Positions 10,512 through 19,299 are shown, counted from the stretch's first letter. The stretch: DNA of 64,000 nucleotides from Cyclobacterium lianum (GCF_900143075.1 NZ_FRCY01000022.1:27155-91154), one strand, 5' to 3'. Notes: generated from the sequence alone by a model not told the origin. Program-made: numbers and translations.

Positions 10512-10537
10512 CTTTGAATATTTAAATATATCCAAAT

Positions 10538-10777
10538 TTAAAAATTTTCCATAGCATTATGAAGCGATTGATTCATTTCCTGAAATCTTTCTTTGACTTT
10601 AACAAAAAAAGGTCCTTCCAAAAGTCCGTCCAGCTCATGCTCATCCACAATCTCTGCTACGGGAATCTTAAATGTCTGCTCTAACATGCCCGATTCAAAT
10701 TTCAACAAATACTTATTGTTCCAGTCAAAAAGGCTGATCCTGATACCATCCTTGCTCGTTTCGCGGACCACTCTCAT
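10538..10777 (-). CDS. Small conserved-type hypothetical protein (79 aa)
   Basis: A 79-residue acidic cytoplasmic protein without signal or membrane segments. It starts with RVVRETSKDGIRISLFDWNN, followed by KYLLKFESGMLEQTFKIP and a C-terminal helix. Proteins with this pattern (a two-stranded sheet around LFDWNNKYLLKFE) are, as far as I recall, widespread unnamed small proteins in Bacteroidota. Its ATG overlaps the stop of the OsmC gene (ATGA, 10774-10777) and it precedes the sensor lipoprotein, so it is a fixed part of this operon. Its function is unknown; a regulatory adaptor is possible. Confidence 0.7.
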   Translation of the reverse strand: MRVVRETSKDGIRISLFDWNNKYLLKFESGMLEQTFKIPVAEIVDEHELDGLLEGPFFVKVKERFQEMNQSLHNAMENF

Positions 10778-11190
10778 GACGGCCGGACAACGTTGGCTGT
10801 GAAGCTGATCTCAGATTTCAGTGAGGAGGCCACTGAACAATACTTTTCTACTGCGAGACGTACCACCTTTTCAAATTCTGCCTGGCTGGCATCCGGGGAA
10901 GTAAGCTCGAATAACAAATGGATCTCAGTGTAAAAAGAGGGTGTACCTTCACTCCTGATTCCCTCCGCTTCAATTTTAAAATCACTCACCTGCTTGCGCC
11001 TTTTTTTCATCATCAAAACCGTATCAACAGCAGAACATCCCGCCAGACCGGAGAGTAAAAGCTCCATGGGTGATTGGTGCTTTTTATCGGCTGCCGCATA
11101 CATGTCCATATTTACTGTATTACCGGTGAGATTAACCGATTCATATTCATGATCGGCAATCATGTGAAGTGTAATTTTCTTTTTACTCAT
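10774..11190 (-). CDS. OsmC family peroxiredoxin-like protein
   Basis: A 138-residue OsmC/Ohr-fold protein that would reduce organic hydroperoxides through two thiols. The first catalytic Cys is C52 in LLSGLAGCSAVD and the second is C118 in VEKYCSVASSLK, as in the OsmC/YhfA group. The fold elements KHQSPMELLLSGLAGC and the C-terminal SEISFTANVV strand are in place. It is the first gene of a four-gene minus-strand operon that ends with a hybrid histidine kinase, an unusual partner for OsmC. Length is normal. Confidence 0.9.
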   Translation of the reverse strand: MSKKKITLHMIADHEYESVNLTGNTVNMDMYAAADKKHQSPMELLLSGLAGCSAVDTVLMMKKRRKQVSDFKIEAEGIRSEGTPSFYTEIHLLFELTSPDASQAEFEKVVRLAVEKYCSVASSLKSEISFTANVVRPS

Positions 11191-11645
11191 GGTGATTATT
11201 AAAACATTAAAAATTATGAATTTGTCATTTAACGGCAGACAAATCCCTTAATTCCTTCAAAGATAAGGAATGAAACGGAAAAAACATCAGGCAGAAACTT
11301 CTCCGGAGATCTGGTCCTTTTGTTTATTATTTTGATCCACAGGGCTTGTAATACCTGATCATTATTTTATTTTTACAATGTACTAAGTGAGATTCAGGTA
11401 ACTCTACAGCACAATGTTAAAAGACATTCGATTCACAGATTAGATGAGAAAAACCATCATCAGATGAATCACATAATCTCGTTAAAAACAGGGAAATTTG
11501 TTTCAGTCTCATCAGAAAAAGGCAGGAGCGACCGGTTTGGAGGCAAGTGAGAAGATTAGGAGTGCCGACCAATCATGCTGGATGCTCCCTCCGACCGGGA
11601 TCAGCCAGACGGATTTCTGACCGCTGAAAAAAACTATCAATATAC
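11191..11645. other. Divergent intergenic region with repeat fragment
   Basis: 455 bp between the divergent OsmC and site-2 protease genes. It is likely to hold promoters for both. The part nearest the protease gene (11601-11652) resembles the dispersed repeats at 16.8 and 31.0 kb: 19 of 22 bases at 11601-11622 agree with 16806-16827, and the end ACATGAAAT coincides with the protease start codon. No gene is seen. Confidence 0.5.
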
Positions 11646-12725
11646 ATGAAATTCTCTCTTTATTTGGGCAGGTATAGCGGTATCAAAGTGTTCATACACT
11701 GGACATTTTCGCTACTTTTGTTTTGGATAGTTATTGCCAACACCAGATCCGGAACACCGCTGGCAGAGACGGGCTGGACCCTGTTGTTCATTATCCTTAT
11801 CTTTCTTTGTGTTATTCTTCATGAATTCGGGCATGCGCTCACCGCCCAGAAGTTTGGCATACAGACCAGAGACATTATTCTTCTGCCTATAGGCGGCCTT
11901 GCCAGGTTGGAAAAATTACCGGATGACCCAAAAGAAGAACTTAAAGTAGCATTGGCGGGACCTTTGGTGAATTTGGTGATATTTTTCATTTTACTACTGA
12001 TCTTATTTTTTAAAGGCTTTGATTTTTACATGGAAGAAGCACCCGCACTTAATGGATCAACAATTTGGTTGTATCTGGCTTCAGCTAATTTTTTTCTGGC
12101 TGTGTTTAATTTGCTGCCCGCCTTTCCCATGGATGGAGGCAGAGTTTTGAGGGCTTTGCTCACTCTGAGGATGTCTAGGGTTAAAGCCACGGAAATAGCC
12201 GGGGCCACCGGCCAGGCAATGGCCATTTTATTCGTTTTTTTCGGGTTGTTTAACAATCCCGTCTTGGTATTGATTGGTATTTTTATTTTCCTGGGAGCTC
12301 AGGCGGAAGTAAACCAGACCAAGCAGCATTCATTGCTGAGCGGTTTTACCGTTGAGGACGCGCTGATGAGTAAATTTCCGGTATTGGCTTTTGATGCTCC
12401 TCTGCAAAAAGCCGTGGAAAAACTGTTGGACGGGCAAGCTACCCATTTTGTGGTGGTCAGAGACGACCAGCCTATTGGCACTCTCAGTCGGGAAGGCATC
12501 GTCCAGGGCCTTCACGGACAGAACGCACAGGTAAGCATTGAAGATGTGACAGATAAAGATCCGCTAAAACTTGAGATGGCCACAGCCCTGGAGGAAGCGC
12601 TAAAAAACATGTCCAGGCAAAACAAAAAAGTAGCACTGGTCTATGAGGGACATCATTTTGTAGGCATTTTGGATCAGGAAAATATTTCGGAATTTATCAT
12701 GGTGAAAGATGCCCTCGCGAGATGA
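11646..12725 (+). CDS. Site-2 protease family zinc metalloprotease (M50) with CBS domains
   Basis: A 359-residue intramembrane metalloprotease. Six or so hydrophobic segments occupy residues 15-225. The zinc motif HEFGH (59-63) sits in one membrane helix, and the second conserved motif, NLLPAFPMDGGRVL, lies about 100 residues later and supplies the Asp ligand. A soluble C-terminal part (about 230-355) looks like a CBS pair (HFVVVRDDQPIGTLSREG ... KVALVYEGHHFVGILDQE), probably binding adenine nucleotides and gating the protease. Its stop overlaps the ATPase start (ATGA), so the two are translationally coupled. The substrate is unknown; an SpoIVFB-like topology is the closest parallel. Confidence 0.9.
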   Translation: MKFSLYLGRYSGIKVFIHWTFSLLLFWIVIANTRSGTPLAETGWTLLFIILIFLCVILHEFGHALTAQKFGIQTRDIILLPIGGLARLEKLPDDPKEELKVALAGPLVNLVIFFILLLILFFKGFDFYMEEAPALNGSTIWLYLASANFFLAVFNLLPAFPMDGGRVLRALLTLRMSRVKATEIAGATGQAMAILFVFFGLFNNPVLVLIGIFIFLGAQAEVNQTKQHSLLSGFTVEDALMSKFPVLAFDAPLQKAVEKLLDGQATHFVVVRDDQPIGTLSREGIVQGLHGQNAQVSIEDVTDKDPLKLEMATALEEALKNMSRQNKKVALVYEGHHFVGILDQENISEFIMVKDALAR

Positions 12726-15367
12726 TCCAAGTCCCTGAGCAGGCTCACAGCAAGAGCCATGATGAAATACGGTCAATGCTGCAAACCTCTGATTCGGGCT
12801 TATCTACTAAGATTGCCAAGCAGCGGATACAGCAATTCGGATCAAATGAGATTCCTGACAGAAACAGGAAATCAACCTGGTATCTACTCATCCGACAATT
12901 CCGGAATGTCATGGTATATATCCTATTGCTGGCAGCAGGAATTTCTTTTTTGACGGGGCATATGGTAGATGTGATCGTGATTCTGGCCATTATCATCATC
13001 AACATTGCCATCGGTTTTGTCCAGGAATACAAGGCCGAAAGCGCCATGCTGGCCTTAAAGGGATTCATGGTACCCCAATCTAAGGTAATCCGGGACGGTG
13101 AACTGAAGACCATACACTCTAAGGACCTCGTTCCGGGAGATGTGCTCAGTCTATCTGCAGGGGACCTCATCCCGGCTGACGCAGTGATCTTTAAATACCA
13201 GGCGGCCCAGGCTATGGAAGCTTCACTTACCGGTGAATCCCTCCCGGTCGAAAAAAATTCCAGCCCATGCCCTGAGGAAACGGTCTTAGCCGAGCGAAAA
13301 AACATGGTCTGGAAAGGTACATTTCTGACCACAGGCGATGTCCTGGCCTGGGTAACGGCTACCGGCCCGGCAACTCAGCTTGGTATGATCGCAGACAGCC
13401 TGTACACCATCCCTCAGAAAGACTCCAATTTTAAGATAAAGTCCGATCAATTGGCCAGACAGATGGCCATGCTGGCTGCAATAAGTGCCTCAATTCTGTT
13501 TGCAGTGGGTTACTTTTTTCAGGACATTCCGGTAAATGAATTGCTGCTAATAGCCATAGCTGCATTGGTATCCGCTATACCGGAAGGCTTGCCGGCAGTA
13601 CTTTCCATTGTACTAGCCATAGGGTCTTTCAGAATGTCGAAACAAAATGCAATCATCCGTGAAATATCTGCCGCTGAAAGTCTGGGCACGGTAAGCACAA
13701 TTGTCACTGACAAGACGGGCACCCTTACCGAAAATACAATGACCATCAATAAACTATGGCATATCGGTAACAAAGAGGTATCCGTCTCGGGAAAAGGCTG
13801 GGAAGAGCAGGGAGAAATAACGGGAGCAACTGATGACATCGCTGCATTGGACCCATTGATCGAAATCGCTGCGCATTGCAACAATGCTGCTGTTGAGAGC
13901 AGAGATGATGGCTCTTTCCATGTGGCTGGAGACCCGACGGAAGCTGCTTTTGCAATTCTCGCCAGAAAGGCCGGAAAAAAGAAAGAACACAGCATCCAAA
14001 AAGACCTTCCCTTCGATAGCAAATTGAAGTATCGGGCTACGATTGTAGAAAAATCCGGAGAGACAGTCAAGTATTATATCGGGGCCCCGGAAATCATCCT
14101 CAAAAATTCTTCCTGGTATACCAGCAAAACCGGCAAAAAGCCCCTTTCAAACAAAGAAACGAGGCTCGCCTTGCAACAATTGGAGCATTGGTCCGGAAAA
14201 AGTTACCGGGTTTTGGCAGTCGGATTCAAGCCGTTTGATGAAGCAGAATCAGACCGAGACGATGGGATCATTTTTTGTGGTCTTGCTGCCATGATTGACC
14301 CAGCGCGGCCAGAGGTGCCCGGTGCTGTAAAAAACTGTCAGAAAGCAGGAATTCGGGTAATCATGGCGACGGGAGACCATGCGCTTACAGCATTGGCGAT
14401 AGGCAAAACGGTCGGAATTGCGCTGCCGGGAAAGGAAAAAGTCCTGACAGAAAAGGAGTTATTGCAGCTAAACGATGAGGATTTTGAGAAGGCTGTCAGG
14501 GAGGTAAACATCTTTTCCAGACTTAGCCCATTGATGAAGGTCCGAATCGCAAAATCACTTCAGGATCAAGGGGAATTGATAGCGATGACTGGTGATGGCG
14601 TCAATGATGCACCTGCCCTGAGGCAGGCCAATGTGGGTGTAGCAATGGGGATCAAGGGAACAGATGTGGCCCGTGAAGCAGCGGTGGTTGTCCTGGCAGA
14701 TGACAATTTTGCTACCATAGTCAAAGCAGTAGAACAGGGAAGGATCGTTTTCAATAACGCCAGAAGAACAAGCTTCTTTCTGATCACTACTAATTTTGCA
14801 GAAATTCTCACCTTGATCATTGCCATTGCATTCGGGCATGCCCTACCGCTGACGGCTACTCAAATCCTTTGGATCAATCTGGTCACAGATGGCTTTTGTG
14901 ACAAGGCACTGGCTACAGAACCGGGAACCGGTAATGAATTAAACTCTCCGCCGTTAGACCCCAAAGAAAAAATCATCAACAGGGAAATTATCCCCACTTT
15001 ATTGGTCAACACCCTGTTCATGACAGGATTGTCCATGTCAGGTTTTCTGTATTATCTACCCGAGGGACTGGAGAAAGCAAGAACAATTGTCTTTATTATT
15101 CTGGCTTTTACACAACTTTTTAATGTCTTCAATATGCGTAACCTAAAAGGTTCTGCTTTCAAAGTTGGTATATTCTCCAATAAATGGGTAAATTATGCAT
15201 TATTGGTATCCGTATCCATACAGGTTATTATCATTGAGATTCCGTACCTGGCAGACCTTTTCGAATTTCATCGCATTACCTTTTTGGAATTTTTAGTATG
15301 GGTCAGCTTGTCATCATTTGTGTTATGGATCAATGAATTGTACAAACTATTATTTATAACAAAATGA
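12722..15367 (+). CDS. P2A-type cation-transporting ATPase (Ca2+-type)
   Basis: An 881-residue P-type ATPase. Motifs in order: an N-terminal cation-ATPase domain, TGES in the actuator domain, PEGLP in TM4, phosphorylated Asp D330 in DKTGT, the nucleotide-binding domain, and the hinge GDGVNDAPAL. The ion-site residues of SERCA-type pumps have counterparts here: Glu of PEGLP, Asn and Glu in TTNFAEIL, and Asn, Thr and Asp in WINLVTDG. It is therefore most likely a Ca2+ exporter, although Mn2+ or another cation cannot be excluded. The tail of TM6 reads FCDKALATEP rather than the usual LPATAL. It is joined by 4-bp overlaps to the protease upstream and the CoA-transferase downstream. Confidence 0.9.
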   Translation: MIQVPEQAHSKSHDEIRSMLQTSDSGLSTKIAKQRIQQFGSNEIPDRNRKSTWYLLIRQFRNVMVYILLLAAGISFLTGHMVDVIVILAIIIINIAIGFVQEYKAESAMLALKGFMVPQSKVIRDGELKTIHSKDLVPGDVLSLSAGDLIPADAVIFKYQAAQAMEASLTGESLPVEKNSSPCPEETVLAERKNMVWKGTFLTTGDVLAWVTATGPATQLGMIADSLYTIPQKDSNFKIKSDQLARQMAMLAAISASILFAVGYFFQDIPVNELLLIAIAALVSAIPEGLPAVLSIVLAIGSFRMSKQNAIIREISAAESLGTVSTIVTDKTGTLTENTMTINKLWHIGNKEVSVSGKGWEEQGEITGATDDIAALDPLIEIAAHCNNAAVESRDDGSFHVAGDPTEAAFAILARKAGKKKEHSIQKDLPFDSKLKYRATIVEKSGETVKYYIGAPEIILKNSSWYTSKTGKKPLSNKETRLALQQLEHWSGKSYRVLAVGFKPFDEAESDRDDGIIFCGLAAMIDPARPEVPGAVKNCQKAGIRVIMATGDHALTALAIGKTVGIALPGKEKVLTEKELLQLNDEDFEKAVREVNIFSRLSPLMKVRIAKSLQDQGELIAMTGDGVNDAPALRQANVGVAMGIKGTDVAREAAVVVLADDNFATIVKAVEQGRIVFNNARRTSFFLITTNFAEILTLIIAIAFGHALPLTATQILWINLVTDGFCDKALATEPGTGNELNSPPLDPKEKIINREIIPTLLVNTLFMTGLSMSGFLYYLPEGLEKARTIVFIILAFTQLFNVFNMRNLKGSAFKVGIFSNKWVNYALLVSVSIQVIIIEIPYLADLFEFHRITFLEFLVWVSLSSFVLWINELYKLLFITK

Positions 15368-16665
15368 ATCTTAACCTACAAATTGCAAGTCCTGAAGAAG
15401 CAGTAAAAAAAATCAAAAGCAATCAAAGGGTGTTTGTCCACGGAAGTGCGGCCACTCCCACCAAATTGTTACAGGCACTGGCTAAGAGAAAAGACGAATT
15501 GAAGAATGTAGAAATAGTGTCGATCACTACTTTGGGAGCGATGCCTCTGGCAGATGAATCGTGCAAAGGGAGCTTTTTCATCAATTCACTTTTCGTTTCA
15601 GAAAACGTCAGAAAAGCAGTCAACAGTGAACAGGGAGGCTATGTACCTATCTTCCTGAGTGAGATAGGGCGTCTGTTCAGAAAGCAAATTTTGCCTGTGG
15701 ATGTGGCAATGGTACAGGTATCGCCTCCCGATAGGCACGGGTATTGTTCGCTGGGCACCTCGGTGGATGTGGCCCGACCCGCAGTGGACACGGCAAAATA
15801 CATCATCGCCCAGATCAACCAGCAGATGCCCAGAACTATGGGTGACGGCCAGATCCACGTCAGCAAGATAGATATTGCCATAGAAGTAGATGAAGTCCTG
15901 CCACAGGTAGATTACTCGGCAAAGCTGGATGAGGCAGATTATAAAATCGGAAACTATATCGCCGAAATGATCGATGATGGATCTACGCTTCAGTTGGGTA
16001 TAGGGGGTATCCCCGATGCAGTACTAAAATCGCTCGGACAACACAAAGATCTGGGTATCCATACAGAAATGTTTTCCGATGGTGTCATCGGTCTGTACGA
16101 AAAGGGTGTGATCACCAATCGGTTTAAAAAGAAACATCCCGGAAAGATCGTATCGTCGTTTGTAATCGGTACCCAGAAAGTGTACGACAGTATCCATGAC
16201 AACCCTGCCTTCTCTTTCCATGAAGCTGCTTATGTCAACGATACCGCAGTGATCCGAAAAAACCCAAAAGTGATTTCAATCAATTCCTGTGTGGAAATAG
16301 ACCTTACTGGTCAGGTTTGCGCAGACTCGATCGGCAGCTACCATTATTCGGGTGTTGGCGGTCAGATGGATTTCATGAGAGGTGCTGCCCTTTCAGATGA
16401 TGGCAAGCCAATAATGGCTCTCCGGGCCAGCACCAAAAAGGGAAAATCCAAGATTGTTCCCTTCCTGAAGGAGGGTGCGGGCGTAGTGACTACCAGAGCC
16501 CACATGCACTATGTGGTCACAGAGTTTGGTGCTGCTTATCTCTATGGTAAAAACCTTCGGCAGCGAGCCCATGAACTGAAAAAAATTGCCGCACCAGAGC
16601 ACCAGGATGAATTGGATAAAGCCATTTTTGAAAGGTTTGGAAATTTCACCCACCCGGTCCAATAA
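15364..16665 (+). CDS. Acetyl-CoA hydrolase/transferase family protein (4-hydroxybutyrate CoA-transferase-like)
   Basis: A 433-residue family I CoA-transferase. The N-terminal half ends near residue 200 and the C-terminal half holds GIGGIPDAVL and the catalytic glutamate E235 in IHTEMFSDG, which forms the glutamyl-CoA thioester. GGQMDFMRGA near residue 335 is also typical. Enzymes of this type exchange CoA between acetyl-CoA and 4-hydroxybutyrate, butyrate, propionate or similar acids. The exact acid cannot be read here. The start codon overlaps the ATPase stop (ATGA), making it the third gene of a coupled operon. Metabolic energy conservation under low oxygen would fit that context (inference). 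Confidence 0.88.
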   Translation: MNLNLQIASPEEAVKKIKSNQRVFVHGSAATPTKLLQALAKRKDELKNVEIVSITTLGAMPLADESCKGSFFINSLFVSENVRKAVNSEQGGYVPIFLSEIGRLFRKQILPVDVAMVQVSPPDRHGYCSLGTSVDVARPAVDTAKYIIAQINQQMPRTMGDGQIHVSKIDIAIEVDEVLPQVDYSAKLDEADYKIGNYIAEMIDDGSTLQLGIGGIPDAVLKSLGQHKDLGIHTEMFSDGVIGLYEKGVITNRFKKKHPGKIVSSFVIGTQKVYDSIHDNPAFSFHEAAYVNDTAVIRKNPKVISINSCVEIDLTGQVCADSIGSYHYSGVGGQMDFMRGAALSDDGKPIMALRASTKKGKSKIVPFLKEGAGVVTTRAHMHYVVTEFGAAYLYGKNLRQRAHELKKIAAPEHQDELDKAIFERFGNFTHPVQ

Positions 16666-17002
16666 GGATTGATTGAACTGAAAAAAACAAGGGTAATAAA
16701 TCGGGCATGCCTACGGGCAGACATGTCGGAGGCGGCACAAGAAGGGATGATTATCAACCTGCGACCCTGTCTTCCGGCAGGCAGGGAGTCCCCGTCCGGC
16801 TGGCGTCAGCCAGCCGGACATCTGACCATAAAAATCAAATGATAAACAATAGAAAATAAGACAAAGGAAGCGCTGAAATCAAAGCCAGCCTGATGATATC
16901 CGGCCAATCGAATACGTGTAAGCGTAGAGATTAGCCGTTTGGTCACAATCCCCGGTTTTATACCCTTGGTTATTTTCCTTTCGCCCCATCGGCGCTCCTG
17001 GC
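16666..17002. other. Intergenic region between convergent genes, with repeat element
   Basis: 337 bp between the convergent CoA-transferase and TPR-kinase genes. It holds the repeat copy described separately (16724-16857). No coding potential is seen in the remainder. Confidence 0.55.
16724..16857 (+). repeat. Dispersed hairpin-bearing repeat, copy C
   Basis: It begins with tgtcggaggcggcaca and gggatgattatcaa, closely matching 30891-30923. It then has an imperfect palindrome (16765-16786, shared with 31047-31068, 19 of 22 bases), a perfect 11-bp hairpin (16794-16804 with 16809-16819, loop gtca), and a tail tctgaccataaaaatcaaat that matches the other copies. It looks like a non-coding REP or MITE-type element. 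Confidence 0.6.
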
Positions 17003-18913
17003 TTATCCACAATCGAATTCAGGTTTTTGGCATTTCTTTAATTGAAGTGTAAACTGAGTACCCCATCCGGACAGGCTCTGCACATCCATTTTGCCCCCAT
17101 TCAATGTGAGGAATTGCTTGACCAACAGAAGACCTAAACCGGTACCCTTTTCGTTTGCAGTACCTACCATCGATGGCATGCGCCCTCCTTCATCTCCGTT
17201 GATCAGATTTTGATGCATTTCGTCTATGCCTACACCGGAATCTTTGATGTGACAAAAGATAAACTGTCCGTCTTCTTCATAAAAAATATCGATCCGACCA
17301 TATTCCGGAGTGAATTTGATGGCATTCCCAATCAGGTTTTGGAGGATGATCTTCAGGTGATTTTTGTCTATCCATGCTTTGTTTGGCATACCGTCTTCGA
17401 TCTGGTGCCGGACGTCAATAAATTTGGCGTTAAGCTGGAAATTCAGGTGTGCCAATACCCTGTCTACCAACTCGGCCAAAAACACTTCAGCCGGATTTGC
17501 ATCCATACCATCCATTTGGGTATTGGCCCATTCAAGGAGGTCATTTAACAAATGCTCTGTGTTTTTTACCTGGCCGGAAAGCAGGGCAAATACATCCAAC
17601 TCTTCTTTTTCATCAAAAAAACCCTGTCCTCTCATGTCCAGCAGTTGCTTGATGGCATTGATTGGTGATCTCAGGTCGTGAGAAATGATGGACAAAAGCC
17701 GGGTTCGTACATGATTCAATTCTTTCAATGATTGATTTTGCTGGCCTATCAGGTCTTTTTGTTGCCTGATCGCCTGGTTTTTCTTTTCCAAAGAGCGGTT
17801 AAAATGCTCCTTCAATCGCAGATGCTTAGCAAAAAAATACAGCAAACCGGCCAATAGCAGTACCAATACCGCTAAGAAAAACATCAATTTGTAATGCTGT
17901 TGTATCTGGTTGCTGTCCCGCTCCTTTTCCGCCCTTAGCCGTTGATTGTCCGCCTGAGCAAGGTTGAGCTGCAGTCGTGCCATCTGCCGGTTTTTTGCCG
18001 CATCATACAGGCTGTCACTGTAAGCCTTGTGGGCTTTCAATTGATAAAAAGCTTTATCGAAAATACCCAGTGCACTATACACCTGACTCAACAGACCGGT
18101 CACCTGCTGCAGGTCCCAGGTGGCACCATGGGATTCGGCTATCAACAATGCTTGCTCTCCATAATGCAGTGCGCTATCGATTTCTCCTTTGTCAAACTTC
18201 AATTTTGCCAGGCCCGTCAATGCAAAAGACTTTTCCCAATTGGTCAGAGAAAATTCATCCTGCAGTACATCCGCAAACAAATACTCCGCCCTGTCGAAGT
18301 TTCCCATTTCATGGTATACCTGGGCCATTCTGTTTTTGACCATCAGGTTTAGCACTGCTTTCCTATCTGCTTCCAAAAAACCAATAGCCTCCTGCAGGTG
18401 CTCCATCGCCAGACCAAAATCTCCAAGCTCATCATAGGCTATACCTAAGTTGAAATGGTTTTTGGCTACACCCAAACTGTCCCCCAGAGAAACATTTACG
18501 GTCAGGCATTCCTCCAACAGTTGAATGGCTTCCGCATATTCCTTGTCCACCATCTGCACCAGTGCTATTCCGTTGGTCGCGTAGAGTACTTCTTTAACTG
18601 CTGCTGACTCTTCTCCATACCCCTTTGCTATTGCAAAATGCTCCAGGGCATCATTATAATTGCCAGCGATATAATGGACCCGCCCCGCCTGATTGTGGAT
18701 TCTGGCCAGAAGCAATGGATCCTGCAGACCTTCCCCTTGCTCTAAAGCCTGATTTACCAAAACGAGGGATTCATCCTTCTGATCGTATTGGATGGCGCTG
18801 GCTCGTTTTAGCAGAGAATCAATCTTATCCCATGCCTGAGCATTGACCCTGTATGTGGAAAAAAGAGTCACTAAAAGCAGTAAGATGAAGCATCTTCCGG
18901 GCATGATATTCAC
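17003..18913 (-). CDS. TPR-containing sensor histidine kinase
   Basis: A 636-residue kinase typical of Bacteroidota. A signal peptide (1-25, ending VNA) is followed by a periplasmic array of tetratricopeptide repeats (about 30-320), one membrane helix (about 345-363), a coiled coil, HisKA with phospho-acceptor H412 (IISHDLRSPINAI) and HATPase_c ending GTGLGLLLVKQF. There is no receiver domain, so a separate response regulator is needed; none is adjacent. A well-formed promoter (TTG, 19 bp, TATTTTTG) lies about 40 bp before the start. The ligand of the TPR domain is unknown, and protein or peptide sensing is the usual assumption. Confidence 0.92.
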   Translation of the reverse strand: MNIMPGRCFILLLLVTLFSTYRVNAQAWDKIDSLLKRASAIQYDQKDESLVLVNQALEQGEGLQDPLLLARIHNQAGRVHYIAGNYNDALEHFAIAKGYGEESAAVKEVLYATNGIALVQMVDKEYAEAIQLLEECLTVNVSLGDSLGVAKNHFNLGIAYDELGDFGLAMEHLQEAIGFLEADRKAVLNLMVKNRMAQVYHEMGNFDRAEYLFADVLQDEFSLTNWEKSFALTGLAKLKFDKGEIDSALHYGEQALLIAESHGATWDLQQVTGLLSQVYSALGIFDKAFYQLKAHKAYSDSLYDAAKNRQMARLQLNLAQADNQRLRAEKERDSNQIQQHYKLMFFLAVLVLLLAGLLYFFAKHLRLKEHFNRSLEKKNQAIRQQKDLIGQQNQSLKELNHVRTRLLSIISHDLRSPINAIKQLLDMRGQGFFDEKEELDVFALLSGQVKNTEHLLNDLLEWANTQMDGMDANPAEVFLAELVDRVLAHLNFQLNAKFIDVRHQIEDGMPNKAWIDKNHLKIILQNLIGNAIKFTPEYGRIDIFYEEDGQFIFCHIKDSGVGIDEMHQNLINGDEGGRMPSMVGTANEKGTGLGLLLVKQFLTLNGGKMDVQSLSGWGTQFTLQLKKCQKPEFDCG

Positions 18914-18950
18914 ATGAATAATTCGCTGTTTCTTATAAAATGTTTAAGAA

Positions 18951-18980
18951 CAAAAATAGTTAAAACAGTGAATTCCACAA
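18951..18980 (-). promoter_or_regulatory. Bacteroidota-type promoter of the TPR kinase gene
   Basis: On the minus strand TTG (18980-18978) and TATTTTTG (18958-18951) are separated by 19 bp, matching the -33 TTG / -7 TAnnTTTG consensus of the phylum's primary sigma factor. Transcription would begin near 18944, about 30 nt before the ATG at 18913. Confidence 0.6.
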
Positions 18981-19041
18981 ATAAAATTCTTGTTAAATTA
19001 ATTTAATAAAATAAAAGTACTTTAAATACAGATAAATGTTT

Positions 19042-19299
19042 TTAAAACAAATCTATCAGTACTCTGCTGGCTGCATGATACCCACCCATCCCATGTACAC
19101 CTCCTCCGGTCGGGGTATCAAAAGCAGATATCATGCTGAAAGCCCTGCAATGTCACCTCTCTGGTACGCATACCGCCCCCGCCCTGGTCCCTACACCCGA
19201 TCAGCAGCACGTTCTTCCCTTGCTGAATTAAAACAATAGCTGCACCACACCCATTGGGACCCGAACCCACGGCTACTGCATCATATGATTTTCTGACAT
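19042..19299 (-). pseudogene. Remnant of an FAD-dependent (phytoene desaturase-like) oxidoreductase
   Basis: The minus strand encodes the two ends of one enzyme with the middle gone. From 19297 to 19121 it reads YDAVAVGSGPNGCGAA, then VLLIGCRDQGGGGMRT and a final LQGFQHDIC: the FAD-binding N-terminus (GSGPNG, then GGGMRT) of the NAD(P)/FAD oxidoreductase family that includes phytoene desaturases. It then hits a stop (19118-19120). In the next frame, 19128 to 19042 reads SAFDTPTGGGVHGMGGYHAA and ends in a natural stop, which is the C-terminal motif of the same family. About 400 residues are missing. There is a second lesion: the ATG at 19299 leads to a stop after 8 codons unless one A is added to the AAAA run, when it gives MSEKSYDA. 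That ATG overlaps the aminotransferase stop (TAATG), so the gene was once coupled to it. Confidence 0.85.
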
